Shown: positions 28,843 to 36,122, counted from the stretch's first letter. The stretch is DNA of 59,237 nucleotides from Halobacteriales archaeon QS_6_71_20 (GCA_003020945.1 PXRU01000022.1:52196-111432); one strand, 5' to 3'. Numbers and translations: made by a program. The notes: generated from the sequence alone by a model not told the origin.

Positions 28843-29169
28843 CTACGCTCCGCGAGCGACGGCGAACGGGAGTCGTGTTCGTGAGGGCGGGTTCGAATCA
28901 GGGAGCGGACCGACCGCGGTTCGAATCCGCCCGAGACACCCCCGACGCCGCGGCACGGGGCCGACTGACCGGGCTGGAGACGGCGTGTGGGTCCGTGCCG
29001 ATCGGCTATCGACGCCGTCGGTTCCCGACGTCGTCCGGCTCGCCGCCCGTTCGCTCGCGGCGCATCCGAGTTAACTCGGGTTACGTCGACCGAACGACCG
29101 CACGTACTTTTGAGCGTCGGCGTCGAACGGTCGACCGATGCACGACAGCACGCAACGGAGGGTGTCGCG
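28843..29169. other. Gene-free stretch holding partial tRNA-Val copies
   Basis: No gene. The 18 bases GGTTCGAATCCGCCCGAG of the tRNA-Val 3' end are repeated exactly at 28918-28935, and GGGTTCGAATC recurs at 28889-28899. They look like remains of tRNA-targeted integration or of a decayed tandem tRNA. TACTTTTGAG at about 29104 is the only T-rich motif upstream of the next gene. Confidence 0.5.
28918..28935 (+). repeat. Partial copy of the tRNA-Val 3' end
   Basis: Exact 18-bp match to 28821-28838 (T-arm loop into the acceptor stem). The rest of the tRNA is absent, so it is not a functional gene. It fits a leftover attachment-site copy. Confidence 0.6.
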
Positions 29170-29745
29170 ATGAACCTCAAGGCGGTCGCCGCGGTGGTCG
29201 CGATCGTCGCGGTCGTCGCCGTCGGCGGCGCGGCGGCGTTCGTCGCCGGGGTCGGACCGCTGGGCGACATCGGCGGCGGGAACTCCGGCGAGGTGACGTC
29301 CACGCCCGAATCGACCGGGACGGTGTACGACGCCTCCGGCGGCTCCGACGGCGACGGCGGAACGGCCGCCGACGACGGCGCCGGCGAGAGCAACTCCGCC
29401 CCGCCGTACGCGTTCGCCGTCGAGTCGATCGAGGAGTGCGGGGACACGTGTCGGGACGTGACGGTCCGGCTGGACAACGACCGCGACGAGACGGCGACGG
29501 GCGTGAGCGTCTTCACCCAGATCTACGCGGGCAACTCCACCGACGCGGGCGACCGCGTGTGGGAGGGGACCCGCGACGTCGGCACCATGGAGGCGGGCGC
29601 CTCCACCACCGAGACGAGCCGCGTCGAGCTCTCCTACTCCGAGGGGTACCAGGTCCAGCAGAACGACGGCTGGATCACCATCGTGACGACCGTCGAGTCC
29701 GACGACGTGACGATCACGTTCAAGGAGCGCCGTCAGGTGCTGTGA
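29170..29745 (+). CDS. Secreted or membrane-anchored haloarchaeal protein, unknown
   Basis: A 191-aa protein with an N-terminal hydrophobic helix (residues 4-28) that serves as anchor or signal, then a Gly/Ser/Asp-rich linker (about 35-78). A beta-rich domain follows (AFAVESIEECGDTCRDVTVRLDN... with a C-x3-C pair likely to form a disulfide, and SVFTQIYAGNSTDAG). The domain resembles extracellular Ig-like or FxLYD-type modules, which is inference. ATG at 29170. It sits between the two tRNA genes. Confidence 0.7.
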   Translation: MNLKAVAAVVAIVAVVAVGGAAAFVAGVGPLGDIGGGNSGEVTSTPESTGTVYDASGGSDGDGGTAADDGAGESNSAPPYAFAVESIEECGDTCRDVTVRLDNDRDETATGVSVFTQIYAGNSTDAGDRVWEGTRDVGTMEAGASTTETSRVELSYSEGYQVQQNDGWITIVTTVESDDVTITFKERRQVL

Positions 29746-29805
29746 CCGCCCGCCGGCGCGGTGTTCCGAAACCCTTTTTCATACCGCCGGGGTTGCTTGA
29801 GACGC

Positions 29806-29879
29806 GCCGCCTTAGCTCAGACTGGGAGAGCACTCGACTGAAGATCGAGCTGTCCCCCGTTCAAATCGGGGAGGCGGCA
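29806..29879 (+). tRNA. tRNA-Phe (anticodon GAA), integration target of the adjacent element
   Basis: A 74-nt tRNA with acceptor arm GCCGCCT/AGGCGGC, anticodon stem CTCGA/TCGAG, anticodon GAA at 29840-29842, T arm CCCCG TTCAAAT CGGGG, and discriminator A. The last 29 nt are part of the 62-bp attachment repeat, so the element has rebuilt the gene end on insertion. TTTTTCATAC just upstream may be promoter sequence. Confidence 0.96.
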
Positions 29880-29912
29880 TACCTTCTTTGCGCGATTTGC
29901 ATTTGCCGGACA
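29851..29912. repeat. attL of the integrated element
   Basis: Exact 62-bp direct repeat with 37847-37908. It begins TGTCCCCCGTTCAAATCGGG inside tRNA-Phe and continues 33 bp past the tRNA end, to GCCGGACA. Bases outside the repeat differ on both sides, which marks the boundaries. Confidence 0.9.
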
Positions 29913-30735
29913 ACGCCGTGTTTCGTCCGTCTGTCCCGGCATATCCCCGTTTGATTTGAACGGTGTATAGCGCCCGGTCCGCCGCATGCTTGCGTTCCAC
30001 TCCATTCGACGCGCCTGAGAGGGTTAACTCTGGACAGCGGACTGGAAGTAAAGCAATTTCTACGACAGCACTCCCGAGCTACTCATCTGTCCGTTGCTGT
30101 AGGCCTCCCACTTTGCCTCCTCTGCAGCACACCGACTCTCGCCCCGACGCTGCCCCGACGTCGACTTTCGTCCCCTTCTCCGTGCCATCCACCGCAACCC
30201 GAATGCTCCCACCTTAGAACCGAAGACGCCGGCTCTCTCGAAATCTAAAAAATTCGAACGTCACCAACGACACCCCCGGCTCCAATTTCGGAAACGGCCA
30301 TATCGGACCTCCCGCGTCATCCCGGTGATATTCCCGATAGCAGGCCCGAAACCGCGTTTCGCGGTGGGGGTGAGGGGCTCTCCTCGCAGGTTCTCTGTCG
30401 TCTACCCGTACCCCGTGGCGAGAGCGCCATGTCGAGGTTCGAGTCACCCTCCGAAGGATACCACGGATCGAGAAGTGAATCCCCAGCAGCGGCCACGCAC
30501 GCCGAGCTATGGGGCACAGGAACGGTACGCGAGCTCTCAAATTGGCGTGCGTGCGTTACTGGTGTGTTTTCTATATGGGCCTTCGAGACAAGCACACCCT
30601 CCGGAAGATACGACGCACTCACGACCGGCTACCCTTCGCCGGAGTTGGTGGTATGTTCGTAGTCGGGTTTTATGTCCATTATACGACCGATGAGTGCCTA
30701 TCTGTCGGGGTGTCCCACCAAGAGCATCCCCGACA
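29913..30735. other. Left arm of the element, no supported gene
   Basis: About 820 bp without a convincing gene: open frames here lack protein-like composition and starts. An imperfect direct repeat CACCCTCCGAAGGATAC / CACCCTCCGGAAGATAC occurs at about 30446 and 30595. Near the right edge TGTCGGGG (30703-30710) and CCCCGACA (30728-30735) form an 8-bp inverted repeat immediately after the stop of the leftward cluster, a likely transcript end for that cluster. Confidence 0.45.
30703..30735 (-). terminator. Putative hairpin at the end of the leftward cluster
   Basis: Arms TGTCGGGG and CCCCGACA with a 17-nt loop lie directly downstream of the stop codon at 30736. There is no poly-T tract afterwards on the minus strand, so termination by this hairpin is only suggested by position. 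Confidence 0.3.
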
Positions 30736-31110
30736 TCACACCTCGCGCGTAGTGTATCCAGTCCCGGGGTTCCCATTGGCGGACACGAAGGCGTCCACCT
30801 CCAGATCGTCGCCCGAATTGTCCGTGAAGTCGGTCACGGTGGCCCGCAGCTCCTCGACGGCCACGTTCGAGAGCGACTCCGTCGCCGTCTCCCCGTCCAC
30901 GTCGGCCTCGGTCACGGTCGTCAGTGTGTCCCAGTCCCCCCCGTCGTTCAGGGAGTGCTCTAACGCCACGGTGAGGGTGTCCGCTCCCGAGTCGAAGTTC
31001 CGGGCGATAACGAACAGGAGGACGTTGCGATGGCCCTTCGTTCGGACGACGTCGCCCGGACCGGTCGAGGTGGCCGCATCGAGCGACAAGGATCTGATCG
31101 GGCGGCTCAT
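30736..31110 (-). CDS. Element protein, 124 aa, beta-rich, possible structural protein
   Basis: Last gene of the leftward cluster. Its ATG overlaps the stop of the upstream gene (ATGA). The acidic protein has alternating strand-like segments: NVLLFVIARNF, DTLTVALEHSLNDGGDWDTL, VEELRATVTDF, DDLEVDAFVSAN. Small decoration or tail proteins of viruses often have this kind of short sandwich with a D-x-x-W-x-x-L end strand, but I recognise no family, so a virion role is inference. No signal peptide or membrane helix. Confidence 0.6.
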   Translation of the reverse strand: MSRPIRSLSLDAATSTGPGDVVRTKGHRNVLLFVIARNFDSGADTLTVALEHSLNDGGDWDTLTTVTEADVDGETATESLSNVAVEELRATVTDFTDNSGDDLEVDAFVSANGNPGTGYTTREV

Positions 31111-31325
31111 GATTCTACCTCGAAGTCCTCGTGATCCGCGAAGAACTCGATTGCTTCCTGGCTATCCACCTTGCGGCGTCTCGACTTCCTGCCCGCTCGA
31201 CCGCGGAACACGTACCTCTCGCCGTCCGGAGTGCGGATCGACTTCTTCAGAGAGCCTCCGCCCGTCACGTGGTTCTCACGAGACGGGCTCCGGTCGGTCC
31301 ACCCGAGATATCGGACGATCGCCAT
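31107..31325 (-). CDS. Element protein, 72 aa, basic, unknown
   Basis: Middle gene of the leftward cluster. Its ATG follows the upstream stop directly (TAGATG) and its own stop overlaps the next ATG. The N-terminal part has AIVRYLGWTDRSPSRENHVTGGGSL; the central part is very basic (RGRAGRKSRRRKVDSQEA), the C-terminus acidic (FFADHEDFEVES). It could bind nucleic acid. No family recognised. Confidence 0.6.
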   Translation of the reverse strand: MAIVRYLGWTDRSPSRENHVTGGGSLKKSIRTPDGERYVFRGRAGRKSRRRKVDSQEAIEFFADHEDFEVES

Positions 31326-31829
31326 CTACGCGCCCTCCTCGCCCTGGTAGATAGTCTGATCGAGCACTTTGGGCTCGTTTGCTTCATCAACCACGCGCTC
31401 CGCGATCGCCTTTTGACGCCTTTCGGCGATCCTTCGGTCGGCGGCGAGGACTTCGGCGTTCTTTTCGAGCTGCCGAGCGAGATACTCGTCGGTGTCCCGG
31501 ACGTCCGGAGCTTTCGAGACGCTCCCGGTGTCGAGATGCTCCTCGACCGCCTCAATGAGATCGTCGGGGACACCCATCTCTTCCAGCTTGTCGGAGATCC
31601 GCTCCTCGTCGGCGGCCTGACGCTCCTCTTCACTCACCTCTATCTTGGTGATGAGCTCGTCCATCGAATTGGACTTCTTCGCCATATCTACATACCGACG
31701 CGGAACCGAACGTCGCTCCGTTTCGATCGCCGCTTTGACCTCCTGGCGGGTGACAAGGTCAGCTTCCTCAACCGCTTCCTCGCAAGCCTTGCGGAACGAG
31801 GCCGTAAGCTCGCCTGTTCGATTGCTCAT
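31326..31829 (-). CDS. Element protein, 167 aa, helical and charged, unknown
   Basis: First gene of the leftward cluster. The ATG at 31829 gives MSNRTGELTASFRKACEEAV, followed by a nearly all-helical, Glu/Lys/Arg-rich protein with long heptad-like runs (EARLE-type segments such as EEERQAADEERISDKLEEMG and RQLEKNAEVLAADRRIAERR). It may form a coiled coil, as scaffolding or adaptor proteins do, but that is inference. The frame continues upstream of 31829 with low protein character, so that part is left out. It faces a possible divergent gene at 31896. Confidence 0.6.
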   Translation of the reverse strand: MSNRTGELTASFRKACEEAVEEADLVTRQEVKAAIETERRSVPRRYVDMAKKSNSMDELITKIEVSEEERQAADEERISDKLEEMGVPDDLIEAVEEHLDTGSVSKAPDVRDTDEYLARQLEKNAEVLAADRRIAERRQKAIAERVVDEANEPKVLDQTIYQGEEGA

Positions 31830-31895
31830 ATCGAGTACAAGTGGTGCGACGGGGAAAACGAGACTGTCGGCACGTATGGCCTCTGCGAGGCCAAC

Positions 31896-32138
31896 ATGAG
31901 CGCGTCGAAAGAATGGGGGAAGGTGCCCCAGGAAGTGCGGACCAAGTACCGCGACGGTAGCGGAACAGGCGTGGAAGCGGACTCTATGCCGGTGCGAGCC
32001 GGCACCACAGCGTACGACGGGAGATGGCAAAACCACTGGGTGGCAAAGCGAACGTCAACAAGTGATCCTATGATCGAAGAGTGGAATCGCTTGACAGCGT
32101 TGGGGTTAGATCATTCACAGAGGATACTATCATCGTGA
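31896..32138 (+). CDS. Possible small element protein, 80 aa
   Basis: ATG at 31896 gives MSASKEWGKVPQEVRTKYRD and ends RILSS at TGA 32136-32138. It is divergent from the leftward cluster with 66 bp between, where both promoters could lie. No domain is recognised. The amino-acid mix is plausible but no neighbour or motif supports it strongly. A longer upstream extension of the same frame is antisense to the cluster and rejected. Confidence 0.4.
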   Translation: MSASKEWGKVPQEVRTKYRDGSGTGVEADSMPVRAGTTAYDGRWQNHWVAKRTSTSDPMIEEWNRLTALGLDHSQRILSS

Positions 32139-32193
32139 ACGCGAATTACAGGGCCTGAAACGCCTGAACTACGCGTCCGGTACCCGGCCAACT

Positions 32194-32200
32194 GTAATAA
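32194..32200 (+). promoter_or_regulatory. TATA box of the helicase operon
   Basis: GTAATAA lies 24-30 bp before the ATG at 32224, fitting a leaderless transcript that would run through the small regulator and on to the helicase gene. Confidence 0.5.
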
Positions 32201-32223
32201 CCTGTCCACCGCTATCCCATTTG

Positions 32224-32367
32224 ATGCCAGAAACTGCCAGACGACGCATCCCCGTATCGAAAGAAGTCCGAAACCGCGTCCGTGATCAGAAGCGCGGAGG
32301 AGAGTCCTACAATGAGCTCCTCCAGAAGATGGTTGAGCAGTACGACCCCGAGGACACGCGGCACTAA
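32224..32367 (+). CDS. Small RHH-like putative DNA-binding protein, 47 aa
   Basis: ATG at 32224, TAA at 32365-32367. The start ETARRRIPVSKEVRNRVRDQK followed by SYNELLQKMVEQYD has the short basic strand, turn and two helices of a ribbon-helix-helix (CopG/Arc) regulator. Such proteins control copy number or early promoters of plasmids and viruses. It is the first gene behind the TATA box and likely regulates the operon. The family match is by pattern only. Confidence 0.65.
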   Translation: MPETARRRIPVSKEVRNRVRDQKRGGESYNELLQKMVEQYDPEDTRH

Positions 32368-32378
32368 CGAGTATTAGA

Positions 32379-32477
32379 ATGAATCGTACGAAGTACGGGC
32401 CGAGACCAGCGGCCCGCGACGACGAAGGTGAAGGACGACGAGCCGGCCCGAGGACTTCGGGAGGCCGCCATGAGTAG
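32379..32477 (+). CDS. Possible 32-aa leader peptide or mini-protein
   Basis: ATG at 32379, TAG at 32475-32477. It is very basic (MNRTKYGPRPAARDD then EGEGRRAGPRTSGG). It overlaps the next gene by 8 nt, which hints at translational coupling, but it may be chance. Confidence 0.3.
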   Translation: MNRTKYGPRPAARDDEGEGRRAGPRTSGGRHE

Positions 32478-32823
32478 CAACACCGCCCACAGGGAAAACC
32501 GGGCTGGGGAGAATCCGCTGGATATGTCTCCCTCAGAGGTGGTGGACGCTGTCCACGAAGATCCCGGATTGGCCCCGGTCGAGAAGCAGTTCTCAATTGT
32601 TGGAGCTAAGGCGGATGACGAGTTGGGGGTATACAGCGAAATCGGGAGTGTCGCCAGAAGTCTGCTCGTTAATTCTCAGGCGAAGGTGACGAGGTTGCGG
32701 CGCGTCGACGGGGGCATCGTCGGGGTGGAAGCCTCGATCCCTCGCAGTTTGCTCTCAATCAAAGGTGTAGCTCGCAGCGACGGCAACTGGAACGCTGTCG
32801 TGTCCAACGGGGGCGATAGCTAA
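32470..32823 (+). CDS. Element protein, 117 aa, upstream of helicase
   Basis: ATG at 32470 (MSSNTAHRENRAGENPLDMS). The C-terminal two thirds has mixed strands and helices: GLAPVEKQFSIVGAKADDEL, GSVARSLLVNSQAKVTRLRR, VGVEASIPRSLLSIKGV. The stop TAA overlaps the ATG of the helicase by one base, so the two are co-translated and probably work together in replication. A longer frame starts at 32428, but 32470 is nearer to the preceding gene and gives better N-terminal composition. No family recognised. Confidence 0.65.
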   Translation: MSSNTAHRENRAGENPLDMSPSEVVDAVHEDPGLAPVEKQFSIVGAKADDELGVYSEIGSVARSLLVNSQAKVTRLRRVDGGIVGVEASIPRSLLSIKGVARSDGNWNAVVSNGGDS

Positions 32824-34325
32824 TGTCGCCCGATTTTGGTTGGGAGGGAGCCGACGACGAGAGCAGCGAGGAGCAGAGTACGTCGGAGCCCGAAGTCACC
32901 AGCGCGAGCCTGGAGGATGAACCCGAAGGTGCCGATGAGGAGGCCCACGACACACCAGAGGCCAGCGAGTCAGTTGGTGCAAGCAACTGGCTCAAGATTC
33001 GGAAGGGCTACGCGGACGACGACACGGACACCCGAGAGGCCCGTCAAGACGCCGTCGAACAGCTCCGGGACGAACACAACCTCGTCCCGCTCCAAGAGTC
33101 CGACGAGCTGTACCGATACGACCCGACGACCGGAATCTACCGCGACGACGGCGAATCGGTTGTCCGCACGACACTGGAGGATGGCCTCGGAAGGTACAAC
33201 CGCCGGGGTGAGTCCAACGAGATCGTCTATAAGCTACAGCAGCAGACCACCGTAGAGTTGGACGATTTCGGCCCCGAAGACCGAGTATGCGTGGCGAATG
33301 GCGTACTGGACGTTACCAATCCTTCGAACCCGACGTTGAGGAGCCACTCGCCCGACCACCTCTTCCTCCGGCACCAGCCGATGGAATACGACCGCGACGC
33401 AGAGTGCCCGAGGTTCGAGGAGTTCCTGTCGGAGGCCGTCCCAGAAGAGGACCGCCCGAAGCTACAGGAGTACGTCGGCTACACCGTGTTCCACCATTGG
33501 AACATGAAGTTCCAACACGCGCTGCTGATACTCGGGCCACAAGCGAGCGGGAAGTCAACCTTCCTGAATACGATCACAGAGTTGCTCGGGGCGGAGAACG
33601 TCGCACACCAGTCCGTCCAGCGGTTGGCCAACAACAGGTTCGCCACCGCGAAGCTCGTCGGGAAGCTCGCCAACGTCCGCAACGACCTTGATTCGAGTCT
33701 CGTCAAGTACACAGGGCGGTTCAAGGAGCTCACGGCTGGAGACCCCCTTCCAGCCGAGGAGAAGTACAAGTCGTCGTACTTCTTCCGCCCGACACAGAAG
33801 TATCTGTTCGCCGCGAATCAGGCACCCAGAGTCAAGGACGCTGACGACGCCTTCTACCGGCGCTGGCTACACGTCGAGTTCCCTCACACAGTCCCGGAGT
33901 CCGACCGGAACCCAGACCTCGAAGACGAGCTCAAGGAGGAGCTGCCGGGCATCCTGAACTGGGCGCTGGAGGGGTACCGCCGGCTGTTGACAAATGACGG
34001 CTTCACCAATGAGCAGAGTACCGACGAGAAGCGGGCACATTGGATGGCCAACGGAGACTCAATCCAACAGTTCGTGGAGAATGGACCAGTCAAGCTGGAC
34101 CCGAACGACGAAACAGCGAAGGACATGGTGTATGCCGCGTACAGGGACTGGTGTAATGACCGAGGCCTCTCCCCGAAGACGAAGTCGGTGTTCAGTCGCA
34201 AGTTGAATCAGAAGTACGACATTGAGGGGTCCTACCCAACGGTGAACGGGGGCCGCGTCTACTGTTACAATGGCCTCAGCCTCACAACGAGCACCGAGGA
34301 GATCGAGCCGGAGGGGGCAAAGTGA
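32823..34325 (+). CDS. SF3 helicase of the D5/P4 primase-helicase type
   Basis: A 500-aa replication protein. The N-terminal 60 residues are acidic and disordered. A D5_N-like middle region follows (from about NWLKIRKGY to FGPEDRVCVANGVLDVTNP), with the typical PDHLFLRHQPMEYDRDAECPR tract before the ATPase. The SF3 helicase has Walker A GPQASGKST at residues 238-246, then LANVRNDLDSS, and FAANQAPRVKDADDAFYRRW (motif C/arginine-finger region). The C-terminus has a winged-helix-like D5_C part. This family unwinds origins of viruses and plasmids such as poxvirus D5 and P4 alpha. There is no archaeo-eukaryotic primase domain, so it is a stand-alone helicase. Confidence 0.87.
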   Translation: MSPDFGWEGADDESSEEQSTSEPEVTSASLEDEPEGADEEAHDTPEASESVGASNWLKIRKGYADDDTDTREARQDAVEQLRDEHNLVPLQESDELYRYDPTTGIYRDDGESVVRTTLEDGLGRYNRRGESNEIVYKLQQQTTVELDDFGPEDRVCVANGVLDVTNPSNPTLRSHSPDHLFLRHQPMEYDRDAECPRFEEFLSEAVPEEDRPKLQEYVGYTVFHHWNMKFQHALLILGPQASGKSTFLNTITELLGAENVAHQSVQRLANNRFATAKLVGKLANVRNDLDSSLVKYTGRFKELTAGDPLPAEEKYKSSYFFRPTQKYLFAANQAPRVKDADDAFYRRWLHVEFPHTVPESDRNPDLEDELKEELPGILNWALEGYRRLLTNDGFTNEQSTDEKRAHWMANGDSIQQFVENGPVKLDPNDETAKDMVYAAYRDWCNDRGLSPKTKSVFSRKLNQKYDIEGSYPTVNGGRVYCYNGLSLTTSTEEIEPEGAK

Positions 34326-34429
34326 CTACATCACCCACGATGTGCGGGATGTGCGGGGTATCTTCTACCTTACGCGAGGGAAGGGTACAGTTCGAAGGGT
34401 CCGTAGTGGGGTTAGCCGTCCAAAAATAG
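34322..34429 (+). CDS. Possible 35-aa peptide with CxxC motif
   Basis: GTG at 34322 overlaps the helicase stop (GTGA). The peptide begins MTTSPTMCGMCGVSSTLREG and stops at TAG 34427-34429. The MCGMCG part is encoded by the left arm of the 20-bp inverted repeat, so the frame may be incidental to that DNA element. Confidence 0.25.
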   Translation: MTTSPTMCGMCGVSSTLREGRVQFEGSVVGLAVQK

Positions 34430-34460
34430 TTCCTCGAATGACCCCGCACATCCCGCACAT
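34340..34460. repeat. 20-bp inverted repeat with 9-bp iterons, candidate origin or operator
   Basis: ATGTGCGGGATGTGCGGGGT at 34340-34359 and its exact reverse complement at 34441-34460 flank an 81-bp centre. Each arm holds two tandem copies of ATGTGCGGG. Iterons directly after a replication helicase gene are typical of binding sites for replication initiators; a transcript through it could also fold into a long hairpin. Confidence 0.7.
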
Positions 34461-34484
34461 GGGGGACGGCGTGGGGGCGTCTCC

Positions 34485-34805
34485 ATGACGACCGACATCG
34501 ACACCACGGACTACACGGACGCAGACCTCCGCGAACGGTTCCCCGAGATCGTGGTCACCACAAGCGGGAAATCCAGCAAGGTGTTGCACGTCCCCGACGG
34601 TGACGACGTGGAGCCCCTCTGTGACGTGACGCTGGTGTCGAAGGAATGGACACGCAAATCCGTCGAGGTCTATCCCGGCCCGGATTACTACGACTACTGC
34701 GACCGCTGTCGGGAGAAGGTTCGGGAGGAGGACCTGTCCGGAATCACGCCCTCGCCAGATGACGGCTATGGGAACGCCCTCGAAGCTGAATGGGCCGAAG
34801 GATAG
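34485..34805 (+). CDS. Element protein, 106 aa, possible zinc ribbon
   Basis: ATG at 34485 (MTTDIDTTDYTDADLRERFP). It contains Cys residues in PLCDVTL and YDYCDRCREKV (C-x2-C), enough for a single metal site if three cysteines and a nearby His or Asp cooperate. It ends GYGNALEAEWAEG. A related C-terminal phrase, GNALESDW, reappears after the stop of the gene at 34978. Function unknown. Confidence 0.6.
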   Translation: MTTDIDTTDYTDADLRERFPEIVVTTSGKSSKVLHVPDGDDVEPLCDVTLVSKEWTRKSVEVYPGPDYYDYCDRCREKVREEDLSGITPSPDDGYGNALEAEWAEG

Positions 34806-34830
34806 GGAGATAAGGCGATTTTCAGCCGAA

Positions 34831-34839
34831 TAACAATAT
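34831..34839 (+). promoter_or_regulatory. TATA box for the 34863 gene
   Basis: TAACAATAT lies 24-32 bp upstream of the ATG at 34863 and is the only AT-rich block nearby. Confidence 0.45.
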
Positions 34840-34862
34840 CCCCTCGACGGAAACGACGCGTC

Positions 34863-34970
34863 ATGGAAGCAAACGAGTTAGTCAAAGACACGGGCTACAC
34901 CGTAGTCTCTCCCATGAGTGTCGGGGAGGACGGCGCATGGGAGTCCGTCGGCGTTGATTCGGAGGTGTAG
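34863..34970 (+). CDS. Small element protein, 35 aa
   Basis: ATG at 34863, TAG at 34968-34970. Sequence MEANELVKDTGYTVVSPMSV then an acidic tail. It follows a well-placed TATA box and is 7 bp upstream of the next start, so it may be the leader gene of a two-gene unit. No family recognised. Confidence 0.45.
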   Translation: MEANELVKDTGYTVVSPMSVGEDGAWESVGVDSEV

Positions 34971-34977
34971 GACTAAC

Positions 34978-35298
34978 ATGACTGAATATGACATCATTGA
35001 TTTCGAGATGGATGAGGTGGTGGCGACCGTGAACGAGGACGGTGAGCTACAGACCGACGACGAGGTCGTGGCCGAGATGGTCGAGGAGCTTACCGAGGGT
35101 GGTGGGATTACCATCATGGTCCCTGGAGGGAGCGGGGACACCCACGCCTACGGCGAGTGGACAATCACCCCCGAGGACACCGGCTTCCTCGTGGCGTTGG
35201 ACGAGTACATGCCCTCGCCGTACCGGATCGACTCCGACCAGCTCGATGACGTCGAGGGATATCGCCCGCCTGAGGAGGCCATCCCGGGTGAGGAGTAG
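34978..35298 (+). CDS. Element protein, 106 aa, acidic, with possible read-through tail
   Basis: ATG at 34978 gives MTEYDIIDFEMDEVVATVNE, a highly acidic protein with strand-like ITIMVPGG and GEWTITPEDTGFLVAL. It ends at TAG 35296-35298. In the same frame 35299-35346 continues DSGDEHGNALESDWG before TAA, closely like the end of the 34485 product. The original protein may therefore have been longer. Function unknown. Confidence 0.55.
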   Translation: MTEYDIIDFEMDEVVATVNEDGELQTDDEVVAEMVEELTEGGGITIMVPGGSGDTHAYGEWTITPEDTGFLVALDEYMPSPYRIDSDQLDDVEGYRPPEEAIPGEE

Positions 35299-35612
35299 GA
35301 CTCCGGGGACGAGCACGGGAACGCCTTGGAGTCGGACTGGGGCTAACCACCGTTTTCACCCTCACACACGCCACCACGACACGCTCTCGAACCTTTCGTC
35401 TGCTACCACGGTAGCCCCCGGGATTCGGTGGAGGAACACACACGTACATAGAGCACACGCTACCGGGGTAGAGAACGGATTCAGTAGCGCCGACATTCCT
35501 CGGTCCAGAGGGTGACGTGAGCCGTTTCAGGAGGGCCGTGAGGTATAGTCACGGACTTACAATACCGCTGACAGTATACGTGAAATTATGACGCAACGAC
35601 ACTTCCGACGAG

Positions 35613-36122
35613 GTGTGGTTTGTGATTGGTGACAGTGGTTCTCCAGTAGAACGCAGAACCTTCGTTGCGCTACTTGGTACCGTAGTAGCGGGGTGTGCCA
35701 GCAGCAGTAGCGATAGTACGCCACGAGAGGACTCGACCCCCACAGACACGTCTACTCCGACTGAGACACCCACAGACACGTCTACTCCGACTGAGACACC
35801 CACCGAGAGACGTCCGGATGTGAACACAGGTACTGTGTTCGATACGACGGCGACGGCGCATGACTCCACGATGGTTGAGTTAGTGGATGAGCAGGAGATT
35901 ATCGTTGAGGTGAGTGGCATAGATGAAGGTGAGGAGTTACTGTTCATGGTTGGTGACGGCATGGGATTTCTTCATAGAGAACCGTTGAAGAAGGAACAAA
36001 CAGTGAGGTATTCAGTGGAATCAGATGGCCGGCATAATATCAAGTACAGCGCGAAGCGGTATGAGGTCCCGATGAACAAAGATGTCGAAATCGACCTTCT
36101 TGTCACCCTTACAGAACCATGA
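35613..36122 (+). CDS. Tat-type lipoprotein of the element
   Basis: GTG at 35613. Residues 13-28 (ERRTFVALLGTVVAGC) form a twin-arginine-like signal with a lipobox Cys at 28, so the protein is likely exported and lipid-anchored. A Thr/Pro/Ser/Asp linker follows, containing a perfect 30-bp tandem duplication (35741-35800), then a 90-residue domain with strands (STMVELVDEQEIIVEVSGI, EELLFMVGDG, QTVRYSVESDGRHNIKYSA). It resembles cell-surface proteins rather than virion proteins; it could alter the host surface. Codon use is less GC-rich than in the chromosome. Confidence 0.65.
   Translation: MWFVIGDSGSPVERRTFVALLGTVVAGCASSSSDSTPREDSTPTDTSTPTETPTDTSTPTETPTERRPDVNTGTVFDTTATAHDSTMVELVDEQEIIVEVSGIDEGEELLFMVGDGMGFLHREPLKKEQTVRYSVESDGRHNIKYSAKRYEVPMNKDVEIDLLVTLTEP
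35741..35800. repeat. Perfect 30-bp tandem duplication in the lipoprotein linker
   Basis: Two identical 30-bp units (35741-35770, 35771-35800) starting CACAGACACGTCTACTCCGA. The length is a multiple of three, so the frame is kept; each adds a PTDTSTPTET-like decapeptide. Confidence 0.9.

Noticed and set aside
30317..30622. 101-codon minus-strand frame in the left arm of the element
   Set aside because: No start context, promoter or domain; composition rich in Ser/Pro and unlike the neighbouring element proteins.
31131..31895. Plus-strand frame continuous with the 80-aa candidate
   Set aside because: It is antisense to the leftward cluster, whose ATGA and TAGATG junctions support the minus strand. 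Only the part from 31896 is kept as possible.
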